Shown one piece after another: positions 26,183 to 35,349 of a stretch of 64,000 bases of DNA. A program made the position numbers and the translations under genes. The stretch covers positions 3,410,001 to 3,474,000 of the forward strand of contig NZ_CP109485.1 in the NCBI RefSeq assembly GCF_035918235.1. The letters run 5' to 3'. Under the pieces are notes generated by a model. That model had not been told where the DNA came from. It did not search any database and was given only the letters and a program-made list of their open reading frames with translations. Every line of letters begins with the position of its first letter. Position 1 is the first letter of the stretch. The stretch is from Streptomyces sp. NBC_01445. Lineage in GTDB: Bacteria; Actinomycetota; Actinomycetes; Streptomycetales; Streptomycetaceae.

Positions 26183-27594
26183 TTGCCGGCCTCCTTGTCT
26201 GCGGTCTCGATGGCGTCTGCGGTCTCGCCGACGGTCTCGTCCGCGGCCTCGTCCGTGCTGGACGCTTCGGCGGTCGCGTCGGCCTCTTCGGGGGCCGTGG
26301 GCTCGTAGACGAGCACCGCGCGGTTGTCGGGACGCAGGTGGGCCTTGGCCACCTCCTGGACCTCCTCGGCGGTGACGTCGAGGACGCGCTGGACGGCGGT
26401 CAGGGCGAGCTGCGGGTCGCCGAACAGGACGGCGAACCTGCACAGTTCGTCGGCGCGGCCCGAGACCGTGCCGAGCCGGTCGAGCCACTCGCGCTCCAAC
26501 TGGGCCTGGGCGCGCTCCATTTCCTCCGGGGTGGGCCCGTCGGCTGCGAACCGCGCGAGCTCCTCGTCGACGGCCTCCTCGATGACCGGGACCTCGACGT
26601 CGGCGGACGTCTTCACGTCCAGCCAGCCCACGGAGGGCGCGCCCGCGAGCCGCAGGAGACCGAACCCGGCGGCGACGGCGGTCTGGTCGCGCCGTACGAG
26701 ACGGTTGTAGATCCGGGACGACTCGCCGCCGCCGAGGACCGTCAGGGCCAGGTCGGCCGCGTCGCACGCGCGCGTACCGTCCTGCGGCAGCCGGTAGGCG
26801 GCCATCAGCGCGCGGGCCGGGACCTCCTCCTCGATGACCTCGCGCACGCCCTCACCGATCAGGTCGGGCAGGGCGCCGTCGCGCGGGGGCTGCTTGCCGT
26901 CGTGGCGCGGGATGGAGCCGAAGTACTTCTCGACCCAGACCAGCGTCTGCTCGGGGTCGATGTCTCCGACGACCGAAAGCACGACGTTGTTCGGCGCGTA
27001 GTACGTACGGAAGAAGTTCCGCGCGTCCTCCAGGGTGGCCGCGTCCAGGTCGGCCATGGAGCCGATGGGCGTGTGGTGGTACGGGTGGCCCTCCGGGTAG
27101 ACGAGGGCGGTCAACTTCTCGAACGCGGTCCCGTACGGAACGTTGTCGTAGCGCTGACGGCGCTCGTTCTTGACGACGTCGCGCTGGTTCTCCATCGACT
27201 CCTCGTCGAGCGCGGCGAGGAGGGAGCCCATCCGGTCGGCCTCCAGCCAGAGCGCGAGCTCCAGCTGGTGGGTCGGCATGGTCTCGAAGTAGTTGGTGCG
27301 CTCGAAACTCGTCGTCCCGTTCAGCGAGCCGCCGGCGCCCTGCACCAGCTCGAAGTGCCCGTTCCCGTGGACCTGCTTCGAGCCCTGGAACATCAGGTGC
27401 TCGAAGAGATGAGCCAGGCCCGTGCGGCCCTTGACCTCGTGGCGCGAGCCGACGTCGTACCAGAGGCAGACGGCTGCGACCGGGGTCAGGTGGTCCTCGG
27501 AGAGCACCACGCGCAGGCCGTTGGCGAGGCGGTGCTCGGTCGCTGTCAGGCCGCCGGAGCCGGCCTCGGCGGTGGCCGTGTGACCCATGGGCAT
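26179..27594 (-). CDS. M16-family zinc peptidase, catalytic subunit
   Basis: 471 residues. The inverted zinc motif is intact (GLAHLFEHLMFQG, i.e. HxxEH), with the downstream Glu in the ENQRDVVKNERRQRYDN helix. The two M16 domains are followed by a low-complexity Ala/Thr/Glu tail (about 435-471). Relatives degrade peptides or process precursors; in Streptomyces the target is unknown to me. The ATG start has GAAGGGA upstream. It is translationally coupled to the inactive partner and divergent from parC, 235 bases away. Confidence 0.95.
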   Translation of the reverse strand: MPMGHTATAEAGSGGLTATEHRLANGLRVVLSEDHLTPVAAVCLWYDVGSRHEVKGRTGLAHLFEHLMFQGSKQVHGNGHFELVQGAGGSLNGTTSFERTNYFETMPTHQLELALWLEADRMGSLLAALDEESMENQRDVVKNERRQRYDNVPYGTAFEKLTALVYPEGHPYHHTPIGSMADLDAATLEDARNFFRTYYAPNNVVLSVVGDIDPEQTLVWVEKYFGSIPRHDGKQPPRDGALPDLIGEGVREVIEEEVPARALMAAYRLPQDGTRACDAADLALTVLGGGESSRIYNRLVRRDQTAVAAGFGLLRLAGAPSVGWLDVKTSADVEVPVIEEAVDEELARFAADGPTPEEMERAQAQLEREWLDRLGTVSGRADELCRFAVLFGDPQLALTAVQRVLDVTAEEVQEVAKAHLRPDNRAVLVYEPTAPEEADATAEASSTDEAADETVGETADAIETADKEAGK

Positions 27595-27829
27595 GTACGT
27601 CCCTTCGATCGCTGAACTATCGCGGAAACTGCAGATGTGCTGCCAGTTCTGCCACTGTATGCAAGCGTTCTGACGCCTGGCGAAGTTCCCGCACTGGGTA
27701 CGCCGAGAGCGAGCACCGAACGCCCTACGGACGGGTCGCGGTCGGCGTTGTCAGTGGGGCGGTCCACAATGGTGCGCGTCAGATTCTCGTACATGCCCCG
27801 GCAGCATCTGTGAAGGAGCCGCAGCAGCG

Positions 27830-30286
27830 ATGGCCCGCCGCAGCACGAAGACCCCGCCTCCCGACGACTTCGAGGAGCGGATCCTCGACATTGACGTTGT
27901 CGACGAAATGCAGGGCTCCTTCCTCGAGTACGCGTACTCGGTGATCTACTCCCGGGCCCTGCCGGACGCCCGTGACGGCATGAAGCCCGTGCACCGGCGC
28001 ATCGTTTACCAGATGAACGAGATGGGCCTGCGCCCCGACCGCGGCTACGTGAAGTGCGCCCGCGTCGTCGGCGAGGTCATGGGTAAGTTGCACCCGCACG
28101 GAGACGCGTCGATCTACGACGCCCTGGTGCGGCTCGCCCAGCCGTTCTCGATGCGCCTCCCCCTGGTCGACGGCCACGGGAACTTCGGCTCCCTGGGGAA
28201 CGACGACCCGCCGGCCGCCATGCGGTACACCGAATGCCGGATGGCCCCGGCGACGTCGCTGATGACGGAGTCGATCGACGAGAACACGGTCGACTTCGGG
28301 CCGAACTACGACGGCCAGGAGCGGGAGCCCGCCGTCCTGCCGGCCGCCTACCCGAACCTCCTGGTCAACGGCGCGTCCGGCATCGCCGTCGGTATGGCGA
28401 CGAACATGCCGCCGCACAATCTCGGCGAGGTCATCGCCGCCGCGCGCCACCTGATCAGGCACCCGGGCGCCGACCTCGAGACGCTCATGAAGTTCGTCCC
28501 GGGCCCCGACCTGCCGACGGGCGGCCGGATCGTCGGCCTGTCCGGCATCAAGGACGCCTACGAGTCGGGCCGCGGCACCTTCAAGATCCGCGCCACGGTC
28601 TCCGTGGAGGACGTGACGGCGCGCCGCAAGGGCCTCGTCGTCACCGAACTGCCCTTCGCGGTGGGCCCCGAGAAGGTCATCGCGAAGATCAAGGACCTGG
28701 TCGGCTCGAAGAAGCTCCAGGGCATCGCGGACGTCAAGGACCTCACCGACCGCCAGCACGGCCTGCGGCTGGTCATCGAGATCAAGAACGGCTTCGTGCC
28801 GGAGGCCGTCCTCGAGCAGCTCTACAAGCTGACGCCGATGGAGGAGTCCTTCGGTATCAACAATGTGGCGCTGGTCGACGGCCAGCCCCTGACCCTCGGC
28901 CTCAAGGAGCTCCTGGAGGTCTATCTCGACCACCGCTTCGAGGTCGTGCGCCGCCGCAGCGAGTTCCGCCGTACGAAGAAGCGGGACCGGCTGCACCTGG
29001 TCGAAGGCCTCCTCGTCGCGCTGGTGGACATCGACGAGGTCATCCGCCTCATCCGCTCCAGCGACAACTCCGCACAGGCGAAGGAGCGCCTGATGGAGCG
29101 CTTCTCGCTGAGCGAGATCCAGACGCAGTACATCCTGGACACGCCGCTGCGCCGCCTCACCAGGTTCGACCGCATCGAGCTGGAGACGGAGCGCGACCGG
29201 CTCAACGGCGAGATCGACGAGCTGACCGGGATCCTCGACTCCGACGCCGAGCTTCGCAAGCTCGTCTCGGCCGAACTGGCGGCGGTGGCAAAGAAGTTCG
29301 GCACCGAGCGCCGCACCGTCCTCCTGGAGTCGGCGGGCACGGCGGTCGCCGCTGTGCCCCTCCAGGTCGCCGACGACCCGTGCCGCGTACTCCTGTCGTC
29401 CACGGGCCTCCTCGCGCGCACGGCGAACGCCGAACCGTTCGGGGACGACGAGGACGCCAGGCGCACCAAGCACGACGTGATCGTCTCCGCGGTGCCGGCG
29501 ACGGCACGCGGCGAGATCGGGGCGATCACGTCCACGGGGCGCCTGCTGCGGCTCAACGTCATCGACCTGCCGCAGCTCCCGGAGACGGCCTCGGCACCGA
29601 ACCTCTCCGGAGGCGCTCCCGTCACGGAGTTCCTGTCGTCGCTGGAGGCGGACGAGAAGGTGGTCTGTCTGACCACCCTCGACGAGTCGTCCCCCGGCTT
29701 GGCGATCGGTACCGAGCAGGGCGTGGTCAAGCGCGTCGTGCCCGACTACCCGGCTAACAAGGACGAGTTGGAGGTCATCGGCCTGAAGGACGGTGACCGC
29801 ATCGTCGGCGCCGTTGAGCTGCGCACCGGCGAGGAGGACCTCGTCTTCATCACGGACGACGCACAGCTGCTCCGCTACCAGGCGTCGCAGGTACGTCCGC
29901 AGGGCCGGGCCGCGGGCGGCATGGCGGGCATCAAGCTGACCGACGGCGCCAAGGTGATCTCGTTCACCGCCGTCGATCCGGCTGTCGACGCGATCGTCTT
30001 CACGGTGGCCGGGTCGCGCGGCACGCTCGACGACTCCGTCCAGACGACCGCGAAGCTCACCCCGTTCGACCAGTACCCGCGCAAGGGGCGCGCCACGGGC
30101 GGCGTGCGCTGTCAGCGCTTCCTGAAGGGCGAGGACTGCCTGAGCCTGGGCTGGGCGGGCCCGACACCGGCCCGCGCGGCGCAGAAGAACGGTACCCCGG
30201 CCGAGCTGCCCGAGGTCGACCCGCGCCGCGACGGCTCGGGCGTCTCCCTCGCGAAGACGGTCTCGGTGGTGGCGGGACCGGTCTAG
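27830..30286 (+). CDS. parC: DNA topoisomerase IV subunit A
   Basis: Breakage-reunion subunit of a type IIA topoisomerase; with ParE it separates daughter chromosomes. 818 residues: winged helix and tower with the catalytic Tyr133 ([10 protein letters not shown]), the QRDR helix ([13 protein letters not shown]), and a C-terminal beta-pinwheel from about 510. No GyrA-box was noticed, which supports ParC rather than GyrA, although the gene is often annotated as gyrA-like. Position 93 (equivalent to GyrA Ser83) is Ala. Its partner parE lies 17 kb away on the other strand. The stop overlaps that of the convergent CobW gene in a shared CTAG. Confidence 0.93.
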   Translation: MARRSTKTPPPDDFEERILDIDVVDEMQGSFLEYAYSVIYSRALPDARDGMKPVHRRIVYQMNEMGLRPDRGYVKCARVVGEVMGKLHPHGDASIYDALVRLAQPFSMRLPLVDGHGNFGSLGNDDPPAAMRYTECRMAPATSLMTESIDENTVDFGPNYDGQEREPAVLPAAYPNLLVNGASGIAVGMATNMPPHNLGEVIAAARHLIRHPGADLETLMKFVPGPDLPTGGRIVGLSGIKDAYESGRGTFKIRATVSVEDVTARRKGLVVTELPFAVGPEKVIAKIKDLVGSKKLQGIADVKDLTDRQHGLRLVIEIKNGFVPEAVLEQLYKLTPMEESFGINNVALVDGQPLTLGLKELLEVYLDHRFEVVRRRSEFRRTKKRDRLHLVEGLLVALVDIDEVIRLIRSSDNSAQAKERLMERFSLSEIQTQYILDTPLRRLTRFDRIELETERDRLNGEIDELTGILDSDAELRKLVSAELAAVAKKFGTERRTVLLESAGTAVAAVPLQVADDPCRVLLSSTGLLARTANAEPFGDDEDARRTKHDVIVSAVPATARGEIGAITSTGRLLRLNVIDLPQLPETASAPNLSGGAPVTEFLSSLEADEKVVCLTTLDESSPGLAIGTEQGVVKRVVPDYPANKDELEVIGLKDGDRIVGAVELRTGEEDLVFITDDAQLLRYQASQVRPQGRAAGGMAGIKLTDGAKVISFTAVDPAVDAIVFTVAGSRGTLDDSVQTTAKLTPFDQYPRKGRATGGVRCQRFLKGEDCLSLGWAGPTPARAAQKNGTPAELPEVDPRRDGSGVSLAKTVSVVAGPV

Positions 30287-31443
30287 CCCGCGTCGCTTTC
30301 CGCGTCGCTCGGCTCCTGTACGTATCTCAGGACGCCCCACATGCTGTGCTCGTCGGCATAGGTGTGCGGGGCGTCCTGGGCGCAGGCGGTCAGTTCCTTG
30401 CTCAGCCGCGGGGCGTCGATCCCGGCGCCGATGAGGACGAGCCGGCTGAGGCGCGGCTCCCCTGGAGTCCAGGGCTCCGGCGAGAACCGCAGGAACCGCC
30501 CGACGGCGTGCACGGTGTACTTGTTGCGCGCGTCGGCCGCACCGAAGTCGACGTACCCCTTGATGCGGTAGAGACCTTCGGGCCTGCTGTCGAGGAACGT
30601 CATCAACCGGCGTGGATCGAGCGGCACTTCGGACTCGACGGAGACGCTGTCGTAGGCGGAGTGCAGATGTCCGTCGTGCACGTCGTGCTCGCCGTGCCCG
30701 TCTCGGCCTCCGCCTGCGCTGTCGCTGTCGCTGTCGCTGTCGCTGTCGGGACCGTCTTCGTGATGTCGGTGCAGGTCGTCGAACGACAGCTGTCCGATCC
30801 GCTCCCCCGTCGGCCGGCAGTCGAAGAGGAACTCGGGGTCCACGCGCGCGTACGTCGCGGGAACGACTGCCGCGCCTCCGGCCAGCCCGCGCACGCGCTC
30901 CAGGACGCGCCGGTGCTCTGTCTCCGGGATCCGGTCGGCCTTGTTGGCCACCACGAGGTCGGCGATGGCCAGATGCCGGTCGAGCTCGGGGTGGCGTTCC
31001 CGTGTCGCGTCGAACTCGACGGCGTCGACGACCTCGACCAGACCGCCGTACACGATCCGCGGATTCTCGCTGGCGAGCACCATGCGCACGAGCTCCTGCG
31101 GCTCGGCGAGCCCGCTCGCCTCGATCACGATCACATCGATGCCATCGATGCCGTTGCGGGCCGACGGCCGGGTGAGCCGGTCCAGGTACTCGTCGAGCTC
31201 GCTCGCGTCGACGGCGCAGCACAGGCACCCGTTGCCGAGGGAGACGGTGGAGTCGCCGAGTTGCCCGGCGACGGCCATGGCGTCGATCTCGATGGAGCCG
31301 AAGTCATTGACGATCGCGCCGATCCGCGTGCCGCCGCCGTGGTGCAGCAGATGGTTCAGCAGGGTGGTCTTGCCGGAGCCCAGGAACCCGGCAAGCACGA
31401 CGACCGGGATCTGCTGCGGAAGCTCCCGCCTCGACTGACTCAA
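30283..31443 (-). CDS. CobW/COG0523-family metal-chaperone GTPase
   Basis: 386 residues. N-terminal GTPase with P-loop GFLGSGKTTLLN, the metal-binding CxCC motif (GNGCLCC), and the NKAD guanine motif. A flexible loop (about 220-265) is rich in Asp/Ser and His (HRHHEDG, a DS repeat, then HGEHDVHDGHLH), typical of metal-storage loops in this family. The CobW C-terminal domain follows (LMTFLDSRPEGLYRIKGYV). Members load zinc or cobalt onto target proteins and are often under Zur; no clear Zur box is seen, but a 23-base tandem repeat lies just upstream. Confidence 0.92.
   Translation of the reverse strand: MSQSRRELPQQIPVVVLAGFLGSGKTTLLNHLLHHGGGTRIGAIVNDFGSIEIDAMAVAGQLGDSTVSLGNGCLCCAVDASELDEYLDRLTRPSARNGIDGIDVIVIEASGLAEPQELVRMVLASENPRIVYGGLVEVVDAVEFDATRERHPELDRHLAIADLVVANKADRIPETEHRRVLERVRGLAGGAAVVPATYARVDPEFLFDCRPTGERIGQLSFDDLHRHHEDGPDSDSDSDSDSAGGGRDGHGEHDVHDGHLHSAYDSVSVESEVPLDPRRLMTFLDSRPEGLYRIKGYVDFGAADARNKYTVHAVGRFLRFSPEPWTPGEPRLSRLVLIGAGIDAPRLSKELTACAQDAPHTYADEHSMWGVLRYVQEPSDAESDAG
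30716..30748. repeat. Hexanucleotide repeat inside the CobW-type gene
   Basis: Four exact copies of GTCGCT (30721-30744) with partial copies on both sides. On the coding strand it encodes alternating Asp-Ser in the metal-binding loop. The unit keeps the frame, so copy-number change would lengthen or shorten the loop without disrupting the protein. Confidence 0.85.
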
Positions 31444-31454
31444 CGCGCGACCTC

Positions 31455-31500
31455 TCTCATACCGACGCGCACGCCGGTCTCATACCGACGCGCATACCGG
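31455..31500. repeat. 23-base direct repeat upstream of the CobW-type gene
   Basis: Two adjacent copies (31455-31477 and 31478-31500) of TCTCATACCGACGCGCA..CCGG-type sequence, differing at two positions, starting 12 bases from the CobW start codon. Candidate operator or duplicated leader. The rest of the 332-base gap (31444-31775) shows no gene; it must contain the divergent promoters. Confidence 0.7.
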
Positions 31501-31775
31501 CGTTCTTACGACGAATGAATGCCGCCCCAGGATACGAGCGCGTAGAAACACCGCGAAGTGAACGATTGTTAGCGTCGCGGGCTGGGCACACGACAGGCAT
31601 GGCGCCCGGACGAGCGACCCCTGCTTCCCTCCGTGTGCCTCCTCTCCGCCTCCCCGCCGACCAGCGCCGCTCGGCACCCTGGGGGGCGGCAAGCGCGCCG
31701 CCCACCGCTCGCCGGTCCTTTCCCGTCGCCCCGCACCCGACGACCGGCGGACGGTCGCCTGAACCGGGGGTTGAC

Positions 31776-32330
31776 ATGGCCACACAGAGTAATGGGATAT
31801 GGGCGTTGAGTGCCGCCGCGCTGGCGGGGTTCGCTCTCGGCGGGGCCACGTCGGCCTTCGCGAAGCAGCAGCGGCGCCGCGAGGAGGCGCGCCTGCGTAC
31901 CGAGCAGCTGGAGCGGGACGAGGTGGCCGAGCGCCGCCGCGCACGTGCCCATCAGCAACGCATGCACTGGGCACTACTGGTCAAGGCCATCGACGACCCG
32001 TCCCTCGCGGTCGTGATCAACACGTACGGCGCGGATGTTCCGCTCGAGAAGTTGCGCCAGTACTTCTATGCGAATGCCTGGTACGTCAACCTCTTCCACC
32101 TGGAGCAGTCAGGCCTCGTCGACCAGGAGCAGGTGTACGGCCACCTCCGCGACTTCTTCCAGAGCCCGGTCTTTCGCGAGTACTGGGAAGCCACCCGCAA
32201 CCACCGAATCGCCCTCAAGCACTCGTCCGACGAAGCCCGGCTCGGACGCCTGGCAGACAGGCTCTACGAAGAGTTGGAAGAGGCGGACACGGACGAGTGG
32301 TGGGTCGTCGGGGAACCTCCGACATTCTGA
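31776..32330 (+). CDS. DUF6082 family protein
   Basis: 184 residues. One N-terminal membrane helix (about 8-28, IWALSAAALAGFALGGATSAFA), a charged helix (RRREEARLRTEQLERDEVAERRR), then a soluble helical domain with FYANAWYVNLFHLEQSGLV, FFQSPVFREYWEATR and a C-terminal EEADTDEWWVVGEPP. This fits the actinobacterial DUF6082 family, which is abundant in Streptomyces and has no known function. The ATG was chosen over upstream codons because it begins the membrane helix directly. The small gene at 32500 may belong with it. Confidence 0.8.
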   Translation: MATQSNGIWALSAAALAGFALGGATSAFAKQQRRREEARLRTEQLERDEVAERRRARAHQQRMHWALLVKAIDDPSLAVVINTYGADVPLEKLRQYFYANAWYVNLFHLEQSGLVDQEQVYGHLRDFFQSPVFREYWEATRNHRIALKHSSDEARLGRLADRLYEELEEADTDEWWVVGEPPTF

Positions 32331-32499
32331 GCCCCAGCTGGCTGTCAACGAGCCCCTTCACCCACACCGGTGATCTCGCACGCCCATCTGCCCCAAAATT
32401 CCTCAACTTCCGTTCGCATGCGCCCCACAGGCCGCAGGTGGCGCACTAGCCTGACCCGGAACGTGCCAGAGCTATGCCTTCCCTAAGGACCGGTACCCC

Positions 32500-32736
32500 T
32501 TGAAGATCGTGCGCCGCATCGGTGTGCCTCCGCGCGAACGTGGCAGTGCGTCAGGGGCGACCTGCCCTGACCTGTTCGAGCTGAGCGACGGGAACTTCGC
32601 CGTCATCGGGACAGAGGCCACCGCGGAGCTCGACAAGGAGCTTCCGCCTGATGCGGCGCGCGCCGACTACGAGCGCATCGTGATCGTCAGCCGCGAAACG
32701 CTCGTGCGCGCGAAGGCCGATATCCCGGACGCCTAG
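32500..32736 (+). CDS. Small conserved hypothetical protein
   Basis: 78 residues. The family-like sequence runs RRIGVPPRERGSASGATCPD, then FELSDGNFAVIGTEAT, then ERIVIVSRETLVRAKADIP, a pattern I recall from many small Streptomyces proteins found beside helix-turn-helix or DUF6879 genes; no such partner is next to it here. The start is uncertain: TTG at 32500 has AAGGA ten bases upstream; the in-frame GTG at 32509 is an alternative. A strong terminator follows directly. Function unknown. Confidence 0.75.
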   Translation: MKIVRRIGVPPRERGSASGATCPDLFELSDGNFAVIGTEATAELDKELPPDAARADYERIVIVSRETLVRAKADIPDA

Positions 32737-32748
32737 CCCGCCGCTTCC

Positions 32749-32781
32749 CGGAGCCCGGCCCCCACGAAGGGCCGGGCTCCG
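32749..32781. terminator. Terminator between the small gene and citrate synthase
   Basis: Perfect 13-base arms (CGGAGCCCGGCCC and complement) with a 7-base loop, 12 bases after one stop and 7 before the convergent one; likely bidirectional. Confidence 0.85.
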
Positions 32782-32787
32782 GCGCGT

Positions 32788-33954
32788 TCAGGACACGACT
32801 GGCACCGGCACCGGAGCCGCCGGTCCCACATACCGCGCCGCCGGGCGGATGATCTTTGAGTCCCGTGCCTGCTCAAGGATGTTGGCGCTCCACCCCACCA
32901 CCCGCGCAGCGGCGAACGTGGGGGTGAACATCGTGCGCGGCAACCCGCACAGCTCCATGACCACGCCCGCGTAGAACTCCACGTTCGTGTGAAGTTCCCG
33001 CCCCGGCTTCAGCTCCGCGAGGATCGACTCCACATGGCGCTCGACCTCGACGGCGAACTCCACCATCGGCCCGCCGAACCCCTCGGCGATACCCCGCAGC
33101 ATCCGCGAGCGAGGGTCCTCCGTGCGGTAGACGGGGTGACCGAAGCCCATGATCCGGTCACCCGCGAGGACCCGCTCGCGGATCCACCCGTCGATCCGGT
33201 CCGGTGTGCCGATCGCGTCGAGCGTGTCGAGCGCGCGGCTCGGGGCACCGCCGTGCAGCGGCCCGGAGAGCGCCCCCACGGCGCCGACGAGACAGGCTGC
33301 GACATCGGCACCGGTCGACGTGATGACCCTCGCCGTGAACGTTGACGCATTGAAGCCGTGATCAATGGTGGAGATCAGGTACTGCTCGATGGCACGGGCG
33401 TGAGCGGGCTCCGGCTCCGAACCCGTCAGCATGTAGAGGTAGTTGGCCGCGTACGACAGGTCGTCGCGCGGCTCGACCGGTTCGAGCCCGTCGCCGAGCC
33501 GGTGCAGCGCCGTGAGCAGCGTCGGCACGACCGCCGCGGCGGCCAGCGTGTCGTCGCGCCTCCGCCCTTCGTCGATGTCGTACACGGGGCGGAAGCCCTG
33601 CGAGGCACCGAAGAGCGAAAGAGCGCTGCGCAGCCCGGCGAGCGGGCCGGAGAGCGCTCCGGCGCGGGCGATCACAGGCAGCGCGGCCCGCACGTCGTCG
33701 GGCAGCCTGCGCAGGGTGGCGGTGCGCGTGGCGAAGGCCGCGGAACGCGCGGCGTCAGGCAGCTCGCCGTGGATCATCAGGTGCCATACGTCCTCGAAGC
33801 TGCGGGTCTGCGCGAGCTCGACGGCCGAGTACTGGCGGTAGTGGTAAAAGCCCTCACGCCCTCTGACGTCACCCAATTCGGTGTCGGTGACGACGACGCC
33901 CGCGAGTCCCCGCGGTACGTCGACAGGGGCGGCCGTGGTCCCGTTGATCGGCAT
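32788..33954 (-). CDS. Citrate synthase (short type)
   Basis: Condenses an acyl-CoA with oxaloacetate; 388 residues, the length of the short bacterial type that includes 2-methylcitrate synthases. Catalytic blocks: SGPLHGGAP (first His), MGFGHPVYRTEDPRS (second His and the oxaloacetate-binding Arg), and HTNVEFYAG, where the acidic residue is Glu rather than the more usual Asp. The start MPINGTTAAP is an ATG about 100 bases from the divergent HTH-citrate synthase. Whether propionyl-CoA is also used cannot be decided from the sequence. No prpB or prpD lies nearby. Confidence 0.9.
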   Translation of the reverse strand: MPINGTTAAPVDVPRGLAGVVVTDTELGDVRGREGFYHYRQYSAVELAQTRSFEDVWHLMIHGELPDAARSAAFATRTATLRRLPDDVRAALPVIARAGALSGPLAGLRSALSLFGASQGFRPVYDIDEGRRRDDTLAAAAVVPTLLTALHRLGDGLEPVEPRDDLSYAANYLYMLTGSEPEPAHARAIEQYLISTIDHGFNASTFTARVITSTGADVAACLVGAVGALSGPLHGGAPSRALDTLDAIGTPDRIDGWIRERVLAGDRIMGFGHPVYRTEDPRSRMLRGIAEGFGGPMVEFAVEVERHVESILAELKPGRELHTNVEFYAGVVMELCGLPRTMFTPTFAAARVVGWSANILEQARDSKIIRPAARYVGPAAPVPVPVVS

Positions 33955-34008
33955 GTTTCCTCCCTGGACTTGATTCGACTGTCCATGCTTGACTTAATGT
34001 CTGTCAAT

Positions 34009-34023
34009 ATTGATTGAATCAAT
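34009..34023. promoter_or_regulatory. 15-base AT-rich palindrome between the citrate synthase genes
   Basis: ATTGATT-G-AATCAAT, a perfect palindrome about the central base, in a strikingly AT-rich 60-base patch (33968-34027) of an otherwise GC-rich chromosome. A related half site (TTGATTC) lies at about 33970. It is 30 bases before the proposed start of the HTH-citrate synthase and may be its operator. Confidence 0.5.
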
Positions 34024-34052
34024 GCAAGCGATGCGGATATACGGTGGCGCGT

Positions 34053-35333
34053 ATGACGGATCACGAACCCGCACCCGCGCGGGAAGCCCGGCGGCTCAGC
34101 ACCAAGGAGACGGCCGAACTGCTGGGCGTGAAGCCCGAGACCGTGTACGCGTACGTGAGCCGCGGTCAGCTCAGCAGCCGCCGGGCGGCGCCGGGCTCGC
34201 GCGGCAGCACGTTCGACGCGGCCGAGGTGGAGGCGCTCGCGCAGCGCAACAGGCGGGAACCCACGGCCGGTTCGGCCCCTAGCGAGCTCTCGGTGCGCAC
34301 CCGCATCACGTTGATCGACGAGGACCGCTACTACTTCCGCGGGGTCGACGCGACCGAGCTCGCGGCGCATCACAGCTACGAAGAGGTCGCCGAGTGGCTG
34401 TGGACGGGGGTGCTGCGGCCGGGGGTCCGGTTCACCGCTCCCCGGCAGTCGCTCGCAGCGGCCCGGCGCGCTGTGGGGGCCCTGCCGGAACACAGCAGTC
34501 CCGTCGACCGTCTGCGGGTCGCCGCGGTGGCCGCCGCCGTCGCCGATCCGCTGCGCTTCGACCTCTCCGAAGAGGCCGTACTCGGCACGGCCCGCACCCT
34601 CATCCCGACACTGGTGACCGCCCTGCCGCCCGTACGGCACACGCACCGCGACGGCGGGCCGCTCGCACAGCGCCTGTGGGGTCGCCTCTCCGGACGCGAA
34701 CCCGACGATCCGTCACTGCATGCACTGGACACGGCGCTTGGGCTCCTTGTCGACCACGACCTCGCCGCGTCGACGCTCGCCGTCCGGGTCGCCGCGTCGG
34801 CGCGCGCGCACGCGTACGCGGCGGTGTCCGCGGGCCTCGGCGTCCTGGAGGGGCCGCTCCACGGCGCCGCCAGCGGACTCGCGCACCGCATGCTCCTCGA
34901 AGTCCTCGACCGCGGCAGCGCGGCCCCCGTGGTGGCGGACGAACTGCGGGCCGGGCGCCGCGTACCGGGTCTCGGCCACCGCCTGTACCGGGGTGAGGAC
35001 CCGCGCGCTCAGGCCCTGTTCGCCCTCCTCGAAGAGATCCCGCAGGCCCACTCGGCACTCGCCGCAGCCCGTGACATCGTGACGACGACCGCCCGCCACA
35101 CCGACCTCCACGCCAATGTGGACCTCGCCCTCGCGGTCTTCACCGTCTCGTGCGGCATGCCCGCCGAGGCCGGCGAGACCGTATTCGCGGTGGCCCGGAC
35201 GGCGGGCTGGATCGCGCACGCCCTGGAGGAGTACGGCGAGCGCCCGCTGCGGATGCGGCCGAGCGGCCAGTACGTGGGACGGCGCCCGCCTCAGCCGTTG
35301 CCCGTGCCCGACGCCCCACTGCCGGCCAAGTGA
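34053..35333 (+). CDS. Citrate synthase with N-terminal MerR/excisionase-type DNA-binding domain
   Basis: 426 residues. Residues about 14-65 form a winged helix-turn-helix of the excisionase/MerR type (LSTKETAELLGVKPETVYAY followed by VSRGQLSSRR, FDAAEVEALAQ). The rest is a citrate-synthase fold with the catalytic triad retained: GPLHGAASG (His), GLGHRLYRGEDPRA (His, Arg) and LHANVDLAL (Asp). It could be an enzyme, a citrate- or acyl-CoA-sensing regulator, or both. The ATG at 34053 is preferred to a TTG 13 codons upstream; the ribosome binding site is weak. Divergent from the other citrate synthase. Confidence 0.88.
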   Translation: MTDHEPAPAREARRLSTKETAELLGVKPETVYAYVSRGQLSSRRAAPGSRGSTFDAAEVEALAQRNRREPTAGSAPSELSVRTRITLIDEDRYYFRGVDATELAAHHSYEEVAEWLWTGVLRPGVRFTAPRQSLAAARRAVGALPEHSSPVDRLRVAAVAAAVADPLRFDLSEEAVLGTARTLIPTLVTALPPVRHTHRDGGPLAQRLWGRLSGREPDDPSLHALDTALGLLVDHDLAASTLAVRVAASARAHAYAAVSAGLGVLEGPLHGAASGLAHRMLLEVLDRGSAAPVVADELRAGRRVPGLGHRLYRGEDPRAQALFALLEEIPQAHSALAAARDIVTTTARHTDLHANVDLALAVFTVSCGMPAEAGETVFAVARTAGWIAHALEEYGERPLRMRPSGQYVGRRPPQPLPVPDAPLPAK

Positions 35334-35349
35334 GGTTAGGCTCCCCTAC

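Noticed and set aside
30716..30748. Short regular repeats as a CRISPR-like array
   Set aside because: A six-base in-frame microsatellite in a coding region, with no spacers and no cas genes.
27779..31228. An 1,149-codon open frame on the minus strand
   Set aside because: Antisense shadow of parC for most of its length; Arg/Ala/His-rich without motifs. The CobW gene on that strand is in another frame.
34014..34052. Upstream TTG start for the HTH-citrate synthase
   Set aside because: Would put the start codon inside the palindrome and add 13 residues unlike the family; no ribosome binding site.
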